DNA of 64,000 nt, from contig NZ_LZNS01000001.1 of assembly GCF_001984575.1 (NCBI RefSeq), forward strand, positions 1,568,754-1,632,753, given 5' to 3'. Source of the DNA: Streptomyces sp. MP131-18 (GTDB lineage: Bacteria > Actinomycetota > Actinomycetes > Streptomycetales > Streptomycetaceae). Numbering within the stretch: the stretch's first letter is position 1; each line of letters begins with the position of its first letter. Of the stretch, positions 1 to 8,554 are shown piece by piece. The position numbers were made by a program, and so were the translations under genes. Below the pieces are notes generated by a model, which saw only the letters and a list, made by a program, of their open reading frames with translations, was not told the DNA's origin and did not search any database.

Positions 1-26
1 CCATGGACGTCAAGGAGATGCAGTGA
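1..26 (+). CDS. possible 3' end of an upstream gene (partial)
   Basis: A frame entering from the left edge reads MDVKEMQ and stops with a TGA that overlaps the GTG start of the next gene (GTGA). This is the usual coupled arrangement of a fadA-fadB type pair. The few visible residues do not identify a thiolase or any other family, so the existence of the gene is inferred only from the overlap. Confidence 0.25.
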
Positions 27-2161
27 GCGACGCGCAGGCGACCGCAGAGGTGTTGAGGGGCGCCGCCGAGGCGTTCCCCGACGAGGTGGTCACCGAGGCC
101 AGGGTGCGCCATCTGGACCTGCCGCTCGGCGGGGGGCGGTTCGCCCTCATCACCCTGGACAACGGGTTCGACCACACCAAACCGACCACGTTCGGGCCGC
201 GTTCGCTGGCCAATGTCGACGCGGCGATCGACCAGGTCGAGGCGGAGGCCGCGGCGGGTGAGATCGTCGGGGTCGGGCTGACGGGGAAGCCGTTCGTCTT
301 CGCCGTGGGCGCCGACCTCAAGGGCGTGAAGGTACTGCGGCGGCACGAGGAGGCCCTGACGATCGGGGTCGGCGGGCACGACGTGTTCCGCCGCCTCGCG
401 GCGCTGCCGGTGCCGACGTTCGCCTACTACAACGGTGCCGCGCTCGGCGGCGGTGTCGAGGCGGGGCTGCACTGCACGTACCGGACGGTGTCGGCGGCGG
501 TGACGGCGTTCGCGCTGCCCGAGGTGTTCCTCGGCCTGGTGCCCGGGTGGGGCGGCTGCACTCTCCTGCCGAACCTGATCGGCGCCGACCGGGCGGTCAC
601 GGTCATCATCGAGAACGCCCTGAACCAGAACCGCATGCTGAACGGTCAGAAGGTGTACGAGCTGGGCATCGCCGATGCCCTGTTCGAGGCGGCGGACTTC
701 CTGGAGCAGTCCCTGCTGTGGACCTCGGCCGTGCTGCGCGGCGAGATCGAGGTGGCCCGCCAGGACCCGGACCGCGGCGAGGCATGGGACCGGGCCGTGG
801 CGCGCGGCCGGGAGATCGCCGACGGCAAGGTACACGGGGCCGCGCCGGCCGCCTACCGTGCGCTCGACATCATCGAGCAGGTGCGCAACGGGGACCTGCG
901 GGCCGGGTTCGCGGCGGAGGACGTGGCGCTCGCCGACCTCATCATGGGCGACGAACTGCGGGCCGGTCTGTACGCGTTCGATCTGGTGCAGCGCCGTGCC
1001 AAGCGCCCGGTGGGCGCGCCGGACAAGTCGCTGGCCCGGCCGGTGACGAAGGTCGGGATCGTCGGCGCGGGCCTGATGGCCTCGCAGCTCGCGCTGCTGT
1101 TCGCGCGCCGCCTTGAGGTGCCGGTGGTACTCACCGACATCGACCAGGAGCGGATCGACAAGGGCGTGGCCTGGGTCCACGAGCAGGTCGACTTCCTGCT
1201 GCTGAAGGGCCGCGTCAACCAGGACAAGGCCAACCGGCTGAAGGCCGCGGTCACCGGCTCGCTGGACAAGGCGGAGGCGTTCGCGGACGCGGACTTCGTC
1301 ATCGAGGCGGTCTTCGAGGAGCCGGCCCTCAAGCGGCAGGTGTTCGCGGAGCTGGAGGCCGTGGTGCCTGAGCACGCGATCCTGGCGACCAACACCTCGT
1401 CGCTGTCGGTCACCGGAATGGCCGCGGAACTGGCCCACCCGGAGCGGGTGGTCGGATTCCACTTCTTCAACCCGGTGGCCGTACTGCCGCTGCTGGAGGT
1501 CGTGCGGGCCGAGCGCACCGACGACGCGTCGCTGGCAACGGCGTTCGCGGTGGCCAAGAAGCTGAAGAAGTCGGCGGTGCTGGTGAAGGACGCGCCGGCG
1601 TTCGTCGTCAACCGCATCCTGACCCGCTTCATGGGGGAGGTCCTCGGCGCCATTGACGAGGGCACGCCCGTGGAGGTGGCCGACCGGGCGCTGGCGCCGC
1701 TCGGCCTGCCGATGTCGCCGATCGTGCTGCTCGACCTGGTGGGGCCCGCGGTGGCGCACCACGTGGCGGGCACGCTCAGCGCCGCGTTCCCCGAGCGTTT
1801 CCGCGTCTCGGCCAATCTCGGCCGCGTCGTCGAGGCGGGCAAGCGCACGCTGTACGTGCACGACGCGGGCAAGCCCGAGCTTGACCCCGAGGTGGCGGCG
1901 CTGTTCGAGGTCGGCGACGCGGTGCAGAGCGAGGAGCAGGTCCGCGCGCGGGCGCTGGACGCGATCGCCGAGGAGATCGGCCTGATGCTGGAGGAGGGCG
2001 TGGTCGCGGAGGCGCAGGACATCGACCTGTGCCTGCTGACCGGTGCCGGCTGGCCGTTCCACCTGGGCGGCATCACCCCCTACCTGGACAGCTCCGGAGT
2101 CTCGCGGCGCGTCCTGGGGCGGCGGCTGCTGCCCGCGGGCGTGGCGAGCGTTCCCGAGTGA
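23..2161 (+). CDS. fadB: fatty-acid oxidation complex alpha subunit (enoyl-CoA hydratase / 3-hydroxyacyl-CoA dehydrogenase)
   Basis: Bifunctional beta-oxidation enzyme of 712 residues that hydrates enoyl-CoA and oxidises the 3-hydroxyacyl-CoA with NAD. The N-terminal crotonase domain (about residues 20-300) has the oxyanion-hole stretch around GKPFVFAVGADLKG and the glycine-rich NGAALGGGVE. The dehydrogenase half starts near residue 340 with the Rossmann motif VGIVGAGLMA and carries the HFFNPV signature, followed by the C-terminal 3HCDH domain. The GTG start has AAGGAG five bases upstream and overlaps a preceding stop. The length is typical for actinobacterial FadB. Cytoplasmic; in other streptomycetes the partner thiolase lies directly upstream, outside this window. 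A strong hairpin follows the stop. Confidence 0.93.
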   Translation: MSDAQATAEVLRGAAEAFPDEVVTEARVRHLDLPLGGGRFALITLDNGFDHTKPTTFGPRSLANVDAAIDQVEAEAAAGEIVGVGLTGKPFVFAVGADLKGVKVLRRHEEALTIGVGGHDVFRRLAALPVPTFAYYNGAALGGGVEAGLHCTYRTVSAAVTAFALPEVFLGLVPGWGGCTLLPNLIGADRAVTVIIENALNQNRMLNGQKVYELGIADALFEAADFLEQSLLWTSAVLRGEIEVARQDPDRGEAWDRAVARGREIADGKVHGAAPAAYRALDIIEQVRNGDLRAGFAAEDVALADLIMGDELRAGLYAFDLVQRRAKRPVGAPDKSLARPVTKVGIVGAGLMASQLALLFARRLEVPVVLTDIDQERIDKGVAWVHEQVDFLLLKGRVNQDKANRLKAAVTGSLDKAEAFADADFVIEAVFEEPALKRQVFAELEAVVPEHAILATNTSSLSVTGMAAELAHPERVVGFHFFNPVAVLPLLEVVRAERTDDASLATAFAVAKKLKKSAVLVKDAPAFVVNRILTRFMGEVLGAIDEGTPVEVADRALAPLGLPMSPIVLLDLVGPAVAHHVAGTLSAAFPERFRVSANLGRVVEAGKRTLYVHDAGKPELDPEVAALFEVGDAVQSEEQVRARALDAIAEEIGLMLEEGVVAEAQDIDLCLLTGAGWPFHLGGITPYLDSSGVSRRVLGRRLLPAGVASVPE

Positions 2162-2176
2162 CGCGGGACTTCGCGG

Positions 2177-2214
2177 GAACGGCGGCATCCGGCCCTGGCC
2201 GGGTGCCGCCGTTC
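2177..2214 (+). terminator. intrinsic terminator-like hairpin after fadB
   Basis: GAACGGCGGCA (2177-2187) pairs perfectly with TGCCGCCGTTC (2204-2214), and the loop itself contains a second CCGGCC/GGCCGG stem. It starts 16 bases after the fadB stop. There is no U tract, as is common in streptomycetes. Confidence 0.75.
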
Positions 2215-2328
2215 GTCGTGGACAAACTTCTGCGGATTTCCCGGCGTGGAGCGATGAGTCAGGGAAAGGGCGCGGGTCTTATTGTGTGACGGCCCACGAG
2301 GGCCGGCCACGAGAGAGAAGAGGCCACC

Positions 2329-2739
2329 GTGTCGACCAAGATCTTCATCAACCTGCCCGTGCAGGACCTGCCCCGCTCCCGGGACTTCTTCACCAAGCTG
2401 GGCTACTCCTTCGACCCGCAGTTCTCGGACGAGAACGCCGCCTCCCTGGTGATCAGCGACAACATCATCGTGATGCTGCTGGTCGAGTCGTTCTACGGGA
2501 CGTTCACGAAGAAGAAGATCGCCGACGCCCACGAGACGTCGGAGGTGATGCTCGCGCTGAGTGCCGACAGCCGCGAGCAGGTGGACGAGCTGGTGGACCG
2601 GGCGCTGGCCTCGGGCGGGCAGCCGACCGGCGAGACGCAGGACCACGGGTTCATGTACGGGCGCGCCTTCGAGGACCCGGACGGCCACCACTGGGAGGTC
2701 ACCTGGATGGACATGTCCGCGGTGCAGGAGCAGAGCTGA
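2329..2739 (+). CDS. VOC-family (glyoxalase/bleomycin-resistance fold) protein
   Basis: A 136-residue single vicinal-oxygen-chelate protein. The start IFINLPVQDLPRSRDFFTKLGY and the end DPDGHHWEVTWMDM are the two typical ends of the family, with paired beta-alpha-beta-beta-beta units between. Proteins of this type bind a metal and act on small molecules or sequester drugs; the substrate cannot be read here. The GTG start is preceded by the purine-rich GAGAGAAGAGG. It stands alone between a terminator hairpin and the convergent dxs gene. It resembles the short DUF1338-unrelated 'extradiol dioxygenase-like' VOC proteins common in actinobacteria. Confidence 0.85.
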   Translation: MSTKIFINLPVQDLPRSRDFFTKLGYSFDPQFSDENAASLVISDNIIVMLLVESFYGTFTKKKIADAHETSEVMLALSADSREQVDELVDRALASGGQPTGETQDHGFMYGRAFEDPDGHHWEVTWMDMSAVQEQS

Positions 2740-2786
2740 GCACGGCCGGGGGCCCGCGGGGGTGGCGCGGGGCCGTCCGGCCGTGC
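2740..2786. terminator. shared terminator-like inverted repeat between convergent genes
   Basis: GCACGGCC (2740-2747) and GGCCGTGC (2779-2786) flank a GC-rich loop in the 60-base gap between the VOC gene and dxs, which converge here. It could serve both genes. The loop is long (31 bases), which lowers confidence. Confidence 0.45.
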
Positions 2787-2799
2787 CGGGCGGTCCTGG

Positions 2800-4719
2800 T
2801 CAGTCGGTGGTGAGGCGCGAGGCCTCTTCGGTGTCCTCGTACCGGCTGTCGAGGCGGGACACCAGGCCGGTGATCTGGCGGGCGATGTCAGGTCCTGTGA
2901 GGCCGATTTCGGCGAGCACCTGTTCGCGGCTGCCGTGTTCGAGGAAGCGGGCCGGGATGCCGAAGTCGCGCAGGGGGATGTCGACGCCGGCGTCGCGCAG
3001 GGCCTGCGCCACGGCCGAGCCGACGCCGCCCGCGCGGCTGTTGTCCTCCACCGTGACGACGACCCGGTGGCGTTCGGCCAGGGCGGGCAGCTCCGGGTCG
3101 ACCGGCTTGACCCAGCGCGGGTCGACGACGGTGGAGGTGATCCCCTGGCGGCCGAGCAGCTCGGCCGCCTCCAGGCAGACGGGGGCCAGCGCGCCGATGG
3201 ACACCAGGAGCACGTCGGGCCGGTCGCTGCCGGGGTGGCGCAGGACGTCCATGCCGCCGACGGTGCCCACGGCGGGCACGGGGGCGGCGACCTTGCCGCG
3301 GGAGTAGCGCACGACGGTGGGCGCGTCCTTCACCTCGACGGCCTCGCGGAGCTGGGCGCGCAGCTGGTCGGCGTCACGGGGAGCGGCGAGGCGCAGCCCG
3401 GGCACGCACTGGAGGATGGACATGTCCCACATGCCGTGGTGCGAGGCCCCGTCGGGCCCGGTGATCCCGGCCCGGTCCAGGACGAACGTGACGCCGCAGC
3501 GGTGCAGCGCTACGTCCATCAGCAGCTGGTCGAAGGCGCGGTTGAGGAACGTCGCGTAGACGGCGAAGACGGGGTGCAGCCCGCCGGTGGCGAGCCCCGC
3601 GGCGGAGACCGCGCCGTGCTGCTCGGCGATGCCGACGTCGAAGACCCGGTCGGGGAACGCCTCGGCGAAGGCGTGCAGGCCGACGGGGCGGAGCATGGCG
3701 GCGGTGATGGCCACGATGTCCTCGCGCTCGTGGCCGAGCTTGAGGATCTCCTCGCCGAAGACGGAGGTCCAGTCGGCGCCCGAGGCGGCCACGGGCAGGC
3801 CGGTGTCCGGGTGGATGACGCCGACCGAGTGGAACTGGTCGGCCTCGTCCTCGCGGGCGGGCTGGTAGCCGCGGCCCTTCTCGGTGAGGCAGTGCACGAT
3901 GACGGGGCCGCCGAAGCGCTTGGCGCGCTGGAGGGCGGACTCCAGGGCTTGGAGGTCGTGCCCGTCGATCGGGCCGACGTACTTCAGGCCCAGGTCCTCG
4001 AACATCCCCTGGGGGGCGATGACATCCTTCAACCCCTTCTTGGCGCCGTGCAGGGTCCCGTAGAGGGGGCGCCCGACGACGGGGGTGCGGTTGAGCATCT
4101 GCTTGCCGCGGGCGAGGAAGCGCTCGTAGCCGTCGGTGGTGCGCAGGGTGGCGAGGTGGTTGGCCAGACCGCCGATGGTGGGCGAGTAGGAGCGTTCGTT
4201 GTCGTTGACGACGATGACGAGCGGCCGGTCCTTGGCGGCGGCGATGTTGTTCAGCGCCTCCCAGGCCATGCCGCCGGTGAGCGCGCCGTCGCCCGTGACG
4301 GCGACCACGTGCCTGCCGTTGTCCTTGAGCTGGTTGGCCTTGGCGAGCCCGTCGGCCCAGCCCAGAACGGTCGAGGCGTGACTGTTTTCGATCACGTCGT
4401 GCTCGGATTCGGCCCGCGAGGGGTACCCGGACAAGCCGCCTTTCGCCCGAAGCGCGGAGAAGTCACGCCTGCCGGTGATCAGCTTGTGCACGTAGCTCTG
4501 GTGTCCGGTGTCCCACAGAATCCGGTCCGCGGGTGAGTCGAACACGCGGTGGAGCGCGATGGTCAGCTCGACGACGCCCAGGTTGGGGCCGAGGTGGCCA
4601 CCGGTTCTGGCGACCGCGTCGATGAGGAAGGAGCGGATCTCCCCGGCGAGCCGGGTCAGTTGCTCGAAGGTGAGCCGGTCGAGATCGCGCGGTCCCGAGA
4701 TACGGGTCAGCAGCGGCAC
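2800..4719 (-). CDS. dxs: 1-deoxy-D-xylulose-5-phosphate synthase
   Basis: First enzyme of the MEP isoprenoid pathway: condenses pyruvate and glyceraldehyde-3-phosphate using thiamine diphosphate. The 639 residues show the thiamine-diphosphate/Mg motif [16 protein letters not shown], the N-terminal [16 protein letters not shown], the central pyrimidine-binding domain with [10 protein letters not shown], and the C-terminal transketolase domain. Full family length. The GTG start at 4719 has AAGGAGG ideally spaced upstream. Cytoplasmic homodimer by family. It is monocistronic: convergent with the VOC gene downstream and separated from the transporter operon upstream by a terminator hairpin. Streptomycetes often carry two dxs copies; whether this is the only one cannot be told here. 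Confidence 0.97.
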   Translation of the reverse strand: MPLLTRISGPRDLDRLTFEQLTRLAGEIRSFLIDAVARTGGHLGPNLGVVELTIALHRVFDSPADRILWDTGHQSYVHKLITGRRDFSALRAKGGLSGYPSRAESEHDVIENSHASTVLGWADGLAKANQLKDNGRHVVAVTGDGALTGGMAWEALNNIAAAKDRPLVIVVNDNERSYSPTIGGLANHLATLRTTDGYERFLARGKQMLNRTPVVGRPLYGTLHGAKKGLKDVIAPQGMFEDLGLKYVGPIDGHDLQALESALQRAKRFGGPVIVHCLTEKGRGYQPAREDEADQFHSVGVIHPDTGLPVAASGADWTSVFGEEILKLGHEREDIVAITAAMLRPVGLHAFAEAFPDRVFDVGIAEQHGAVSAAGLATGGLHPVFAVYATFLNRAFDQLLMDVALHRCGVTFVLDRAGITGPDGASHHGMWDMSILQCVPGLRLAAPRDADQLRAQLREAVEVKDAPTVVRYSRGKVAAPVPAVGTVGGMDVLRHPGSDRPDVLLVSIGALAPVCLEAAELLGRQGITSTVVDPRWVKPVDPELPALAERHRVVVTVEDNSRAGGVGSAVAQALRDAGVDIPLRDFGIPARFLEHGSREQVLAEIGLTGPDIARQITGLVSRLDSRYEDTEEASRLTTD

Positions 4720-4827
4720 CGTTCCTCCTTGCGGTCGGGGGCTTCGACGGATGGCCGTCCGACGAGTTTAGTGTTCCCTCCTGGACCCCCATGGTCTCAG
4801 GATGCGAGATACGTCACCAACGCGCCA

Positions 4828-4858
4828 CAGCCCGGGCCGCATGGCGCAGCCCGGGCTG
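4828..4858 (-). terminator. terminator hairpin of the xylFGH-like operon
   Basis: CAGCCCGGGC (4828-4837) pairs perfectly with GCCCGGGCTG (4849-4858) around an 11-base loop. It lies just past the stop of the permease gene on the minus strand and separates it from dxs. Confidence 0.75.
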
Positions 4859-4870
4859 ATCAGTGACCGG

Positions 4871-6172
4871 TCATGTTCGCCCGGCTGTTCGTTGTGTGCG
4901 CCGGGAGACCGAGTCGAGAACGACCGCGATCAGCAGGACGGCACCCGTGATCATGTACTGGATCTCGCTCGACATGCCCATGAGGTTCAGCCCGGTGGTG
5001 ATGGACTGGATGACCAGCGTGCCGAGCAGGGCCGACCAGACCCAGCCGCGTCCGCCGAAGAGGCTCGTGCCGCCGATGACCGCGGCGGCGATGACGTTCA
5101 TCAGCAGATTGCCGGAGCCCAGGTTCTTGGCGGCGCCGCCGGACTGGGCGGCGAAGAACAGACCGCCGAACGCCGCGAGGGTACCCGCGATGGTGAAGAC
5201 GGTCATCCGGACGCGTTCCACGTTGATGCCGGCGCGGCGCGCCGCCTCCGCGTTGCCGCCGACGGCAAAGATCTGCCGCCCGTAGGTGGTGCGGCGGACC
5301 ATGAAGTCGGCGAGCAGCAGCACCGCGAGGAAGATGACCAGCGCGAGCGGGAGGCCGCGGTGCTGGTTGAGGGTGTAGGCGGTGATGAACGCCGCGGCCG
5401 CCACCAGGCCGCCGCGCAGCAGGATCTCGCTCGTCGGCCGGGTGGGCAGCCCCGCGGCCTGGCGGCGGCGCTCGTGGCGCCACAGTGCGAGGAGGTAGCC
5501 GGCGGTGATGACGGTGGCCAGCGAGTACGCGGCGGCGATATCGCTGAAGTAGAAGTCGCGGAAGTCGCGGACCAGGCTGTCGCGCGGCGTGTTGATGGTG
5601 CCCTCGTCGCCCATCACCCAGATCTGCAGGCCGCTCCAGCCGAGGAAGCCGGCCAGGGTGACGACGAAGGCGGGGACGCCGATTCTGGCGAAGAAGAAGC
5701 CGTGGATGGTGCCGACGACGGCACCGGCACCGAGCGCGAGCAGGATGGCGAGCAGGTCGTTCACGCCGTGCGTGACCGAGAGCACCGCCCAGATCGCCGC
5801 GGAGAGTCCGGCCATGGAGCCGATGGACAGGTCGATCTCGCCCAGCAGGAGGACCAGGACGATGCCCACGGCCATGATGCCGGGGCCCGCGATGTAGATG
5901 GCGATGTTGGTCAGGTTGCGCGGGGTGAGGAAGCTGCCGGTCTCGGCCTCGAAGATGATGGCGATGAGGATGACGCCGACCACGACGGGGATGGAGCCGA
6001 GTTCGCCGCCCCGTATCCGGCGGCGGAAGTCCTCCAGGTAGCCGGCCAGACCCCGTTCGCGTACCAGCAGCCGCGGGTCGGGGGCGGGGTCCGCGCCCGG
6101 CGCGGTGGCGGGTGAGTCCTGTGCCGTGGCCGGCCCGGGGGACGCCTGCTTCTCGCGAGGGACGTCGCTCAC
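4871..6172 (-). CDS. xylH: sugar ABC transporter permease, XylH type
   Basis: Membrane permease of a monosaccharide (ribose/xylose class, CUT2) ABC importer, 433 residues. Many hydrophobic segments are visible from about residue 55 on, with family signatures LLLGEIDLSIGSMAGL near residue 110 and NAEAARRAGINVERVRMTVF in the cytoplasmic loop that contacts the ATPase. The N-terminal 50 residues are a polar, Ala/Pro-rich cytoplasmic tail. The GTG start overlaps the stop of the ATPase gene (GTGA), so the two are translationally coupled. The gene order xylF-xylG-xylH next to a ROK regulator matches the xylose transporter of S. coelicolor (SCO6009-SCO6011); xylose as substrate is inferred from that. 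Confidence 0.88.
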   Translation of the reverse strand: MSDVPREKQASPGPATAQDSPATAPGADPAPDPRLLVRERGLAGYLEDFRRRIRGGELGSIPVVVGVILIAIIFEAETGSFLTPRNLTNIAIYIAGPGIMAVGIVLVLLLGEIDLSIGSMAGLSAAIWAVLSVTHGVNDLLAILLALGAGAVVGTIHGFFFARIGVPAFVVTLAGFLGWSGLQIWVMGDEGTINTPRDSLVRDFRDFYFSDIAAAYSLATVITAGYLLALWRHERRRQAAGLPTRPTSEILLRGGLVAAAAFITAYTLNQHRGLPLALVIFLAVLLLADFMVRRTTYGRQIFAVGGNAEAARRAGINVERVRMTVFTIAGTLAAFGGLFFAAQSGGAAKNLGSGNLLMNVIAAAVIGGTSLFGGRGWVWSALLGTLVIQSITTGLNLMGMSSEIQYMITGAVLLIAVVLDSVSRRTQRTAGRT

Positions 6173-7038
6173 GGTGCCTCCTGCGTTTCTTCCGTGCCGG
6201 TGGCGCCGTCGGCGCCGTCGGCGCCGTCAGTGCTGTCTTCCGACGCCCGTTCCTGCTCCCGCTCTTGCTCCGGGGTGGTCCTGCGCTGCCTGCGCACCAC
6301 GGCGTTGTCGGCCGCGCCGGTGATCGCGGAGATGATCTGCTCGCCCGTGGTGGTGGCGGCGGAGAAGACGCCGTTGTTCCGGCCGAGCCGCAGCACGATG
6401 ATGTCGTCGGCGACGGCCTGGACCTCGGCCATGTTGTGGCTGATGAGGATGACGGCGAGGCCGCGGTCGCGCAGCCGTTCGACGAGATCGAGGACCTGCG
6501 CCGTCTGCTCGACGCCGAGGGCCGCGGTGGGCTCGTCGAGGATGACCACCTCGGGGGAGCCGACCAGGGCGCGGGCGATGGCGACGACCTGCCGCTGGCC
6601 GCCGGAGAGGGACGCGACGGGAATGCGCACGCTGGGGATGCGGATGGACAGGGTGTCCAGCAGTTCCTTCGCGCGCTGTTCCATCGCGACCTGGTCGAGG
6701 ATGTGGCGGCTGCGTATTTCCCGGCCGAGGAAGAGGTTGGCGACGACGTCGAGGTTGTCGCACAGCGCGAGGTCCTGGTAGACGGTCGCGATGCCCAGTT
6801 CCTGGGCGTCGTGGGGGCGGGTGATGCGGACGGGGTCGCCCTTCCACGTGATGGTGCCCGAATCGATGGGGTGGACCCCGGCGATCGTCTTCACGAGGGT
6901 GGATTTCCCGGCTCCGTTGTCACCCACCAGGGCGGTGACTTCGCCGGGGCGGATCTCCAGGTCGACGTCGGTGAGCGCCTGGACGGCGCCGAACCGCTTG
7001 GAGACGCCGCGCAGGGCCAGGACGGGTGCGGCGGTCAA
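6169..7038 (-). CDS. xylG: sugar ABC transporter ATP-binding protein, XylG type
   Basis: ATPase subunit of the CUT2 importer, 289 residues. Visible are Walker A GDNGAGKST, the Q-loop VYQDLAL, signature LSGGQRQVVAIARAL, Walker B VVILDEPTAAL and the H-loop SHN. Unlike E. coli XylG it has only one ATPase domain, so it would work as a homodimer, as is usual for actinobacterial members. The last 40 residues are an acidic low-complexity tail with repeated GADGADGA. The start is TTG at 7038, supported by AAGGAGG five bases upstream. A stable hairpin in the gap from xylF may reduce its expression relative to the binding protein. Confidence 0.9.
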   Translation of the reverse strand: MTAAPVLALRGVSKRFGAVQALTDVDLEIRPGEVTALVGDNGAGKSTLVKTIAGVHPIDSGTITWKGDPVRITRPHDAQELGIATVYQDLALCDNLDVVANLFLGREIRSRHILDQVAMEQRAKELLDTLSIRIPSVRIPVASLSGGQRQVVAIARALVGSPEVVILDEPTAALGVEQTAQVLDLVERLRDRGLAVILISHNMAEVQAVADDIIVLRLGRNNGVFSAATTTGEQIISAITGAADNAVVRRQRRTTPEQEREQERASEDSTDGADGADGATGTEETQEAP

Positions 7039-7076
7039 CTGAACCTCCTTGCATGAGGGTGTCCTTGCGCCCGGCC

Positions 7077-7107
7077 TGCCGCCGGCCGGTGATGGCGGCC
7101 GGCGGCG
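7077..7107 (-). terminator. hairpin between xylF and xylG (likely attenuator)
   Basis: TGCCGCCGGCC (7077-7087) pairs perfectly with GGCCGGCGGCA (7097-7107) around a 9-base loop, in the 165-base gap between the binding-protein gene and its ATPase gene. Such hairpins commonly protect the 3' end of the binding-protein message or partly terminate transcription. Confidence 0.6.
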
Positions 7108-7203
7108 GCACGGCGGGCGCAGGGCCCGGGCCGTCCGGGTGACGGGGGACGGCCTTCGGGAGTGGTGGTGCGGTGCGGCGGCCCGGTGGCCGGGCCGGCC
7201 GGC

Positions 7204-8310
7204 TCAACCGAGTCCGGCCTCCTCGCATGCCTGGGCGAAGTCGTCGGTGCAGATGTCCTCGACCGTGTAGAAGTCGTCGGCGATGACGGTGTCCGTGATG
7301 TCGTCGACGGTGACGGCGACCGGTTCGAGCAGCGCACTGGGGACGCCCTGCTCGGTCGGGCTGTCGACGCTGTCCGGGGTCAGTTCGGAGAAGTCCTCGT
7401 CGTTGAGGAGCCGGACGGCGATCTCCGCGGTGGTCTCGGCCTCGATCCGCAGGGCCTTGTAGATGGTGAACGTCTGCTCACCGGCGACGATGCGCTGAAG
7501 GCCGGCGAGCTCCGCGTCCTGGCCGCCCACGGGGACGTCCGTGATGCCGGCCGAGTTCAGCGCGGTGATGACGCCGGCGGCCATGCCGTCGTTGGCGACG
7601 TAGACCCCGTCGATGTTCTCCTCGCCCAGGGACTCGATGGCCGCGGTCATCTCCTCGTTGGCCGTGGCGGCCTCCCAGCCCGGGATGTCCTGCTCGAAGA
7701 CGACCTCGACGGTGCCGTCCAGAACGGAGTGGGCGCCGCGCTTGAACATCGGGGCGTTCGGGTCCGTGGGCGAGCCGTTGATCATGACGACGTTGGCGCC
7801 CTCGGCCTCGTCGCCCAGGGCGGCGAGCAGGGACTCGCCCTGGAGCCGGCCGACGCGCTCGTTGTCGTAGGAGACGTAGGCGCTGATCGGGCCCTCGGCG
7901 AGCCGGTCGTAGGCCACGACGGGGACGCCCTCGGCGGCCGCGTCCTCCACCCAGCTCGCGGTGGCCGAGGCGTCCACGGGGTCGAGGATGATCACGTCGA
8001 CACCCTGGGTGAGCAACGCGTCGAACTGCTGCTTCTGGAGGTTGGTGTCCTCACTGGCGTTGCTGTATTGGACTTCGCACTCCGCACACAGCTCGGCGAT
8101 TTTGCCCTCGATATAGGGACGGTCGAAGGACTCATAACGCGTGGTGGCGTCCTCGGGCAGCAGCAGGCCGATGGTGCCGCCGGACTCACCGCCGTTGCCC
8201 TCGTTCCCCTCGTCGTCGTCGCCGCCGCCTGCCTCGCCACAGGCGGCCAGGGCAACCGTCAGGGCGATGGACGCGGCTCCCGCGGCGAGAACTCTCAGAT
8301 GTTGACGCAT
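7204..8310 (-). CDS. xylF: sugar ABC transporter substrate-binding lipoprotein, XylF type
   Basis: Extracytoplasmic sugar-binding protein (periplasmic-binding-protein type I fold), 368 residues from the chosen ATG. A lipoprotein signal peptide ends in the lipobox LAAC followed by an acidic Gly/Asp-rich linker. The mature part contains VDVIILDPVDASATASWV and the repeated Asp/Asn contacts typical of ribose/xylose binders. An upstream in-frame ATG at 8340 would place 10 charged residues before the signal peptide and has no ribosome binding site; the 8310 ATG has GGAG six bases upstream. It heads the operon and is followed by a hairpin before xylG. Confidence 0.9.
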   Translation of the reverse strand: MRQHLRVLAAGAASIALTVALAACGEAGGGDDDEGNEGNGGESGGTIGLLLPEDATTRYESFDRPYIEGKIAELCAECEVQYSNASEDTNLQKQQFDALLTQGVDVIILDPVDASATASWVEDAAAEGVPVVAYDRLAEGPISAYVSYDNERVGRLQGESLLAALGDEAEGANVVMINGSPTDPNAPMFKRGAHSVLDGTVEVVFEQDIPGWEAATANEEMTAAIESLGEENIDGVYVANDGMAAGVITALNSAGITDVPVGGQDAELAGLQRIVAGEQTFTIYKALRIEAETTAEIAVRLLNDEDFSELTPDSVDSPTEQGVPSALLEPVAVTVDDITDTVIADDFYTVEDICTDDFAQACEEAGLG

Positions 8311-8363
8311 AGTTGGCTCCGCCTCCCGGTTGGGCCGCATACCGCGGCCATGGGTCGGCTGAG

Positions 8364-8392
8364 AGCTAACTCCGCCTGCTTCTTGCCGTCAA
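8364..8392 (-). promoter_or_regulatory. candidate promoter of xylFGH
   Basis: On the minus strand TTGACG (8387-8392) and TTAGCT (8364-8369) are separated by 17 bases, a good match to the housekeeping streptomycete promoter, 53 bases upstream of the xylF start. A perfect 10-base palindrome AACCCGGGTT (8399-8408) sits directly upstream of the -35 and could be an operator. Confidence 0.5.
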
Positions 8393-8472
8393 TACATAAA
8401 CCCGGGTTCAACCAAACCGATACCTTCCTTCACGACTGAAACGAAGGTTTCGGCAAACAATTACAAGGGTAG

Positions 8473-8507
8473 AAAGCATCGCCCCACATGTTCGGAAGCG
8501 ACGCTTT
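8473..8507. terminator. hairpin with T-rich flank downstream of the ROK gene
   Basis: AAAGCATCGC (8473-8482) pairs with GCGACGCTTT (8498-8507) with one mismatch and a 15-base loop, in an unusually AT-rich spot between the ROK gene and xylF. The plus strand continues with a T-rich run. It may terminate the minus-strand ROK transcript; an internal palindrome AAGCGACGCTT makes an operator an alternative. Confidence 0.45.
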
Positions 8508-8554
8508 TCTTTGTTTTTCGTTGGATTTACTTCTTAACTCTTCAACGAGGCCGG

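Noticed and set aside
2935-4536. Long open frame on the strand opposite dxs
   Set aside because: Mirror of the dxs codons; composition is Gly/Asp/Val-rich shadow sequence with no domain.
4720-4827. Promoter of dxs with -10 TAAACT (4765-4770)
   Set aside because: No acceptable -35 at 16-19 bases; too weak to list as a feature.
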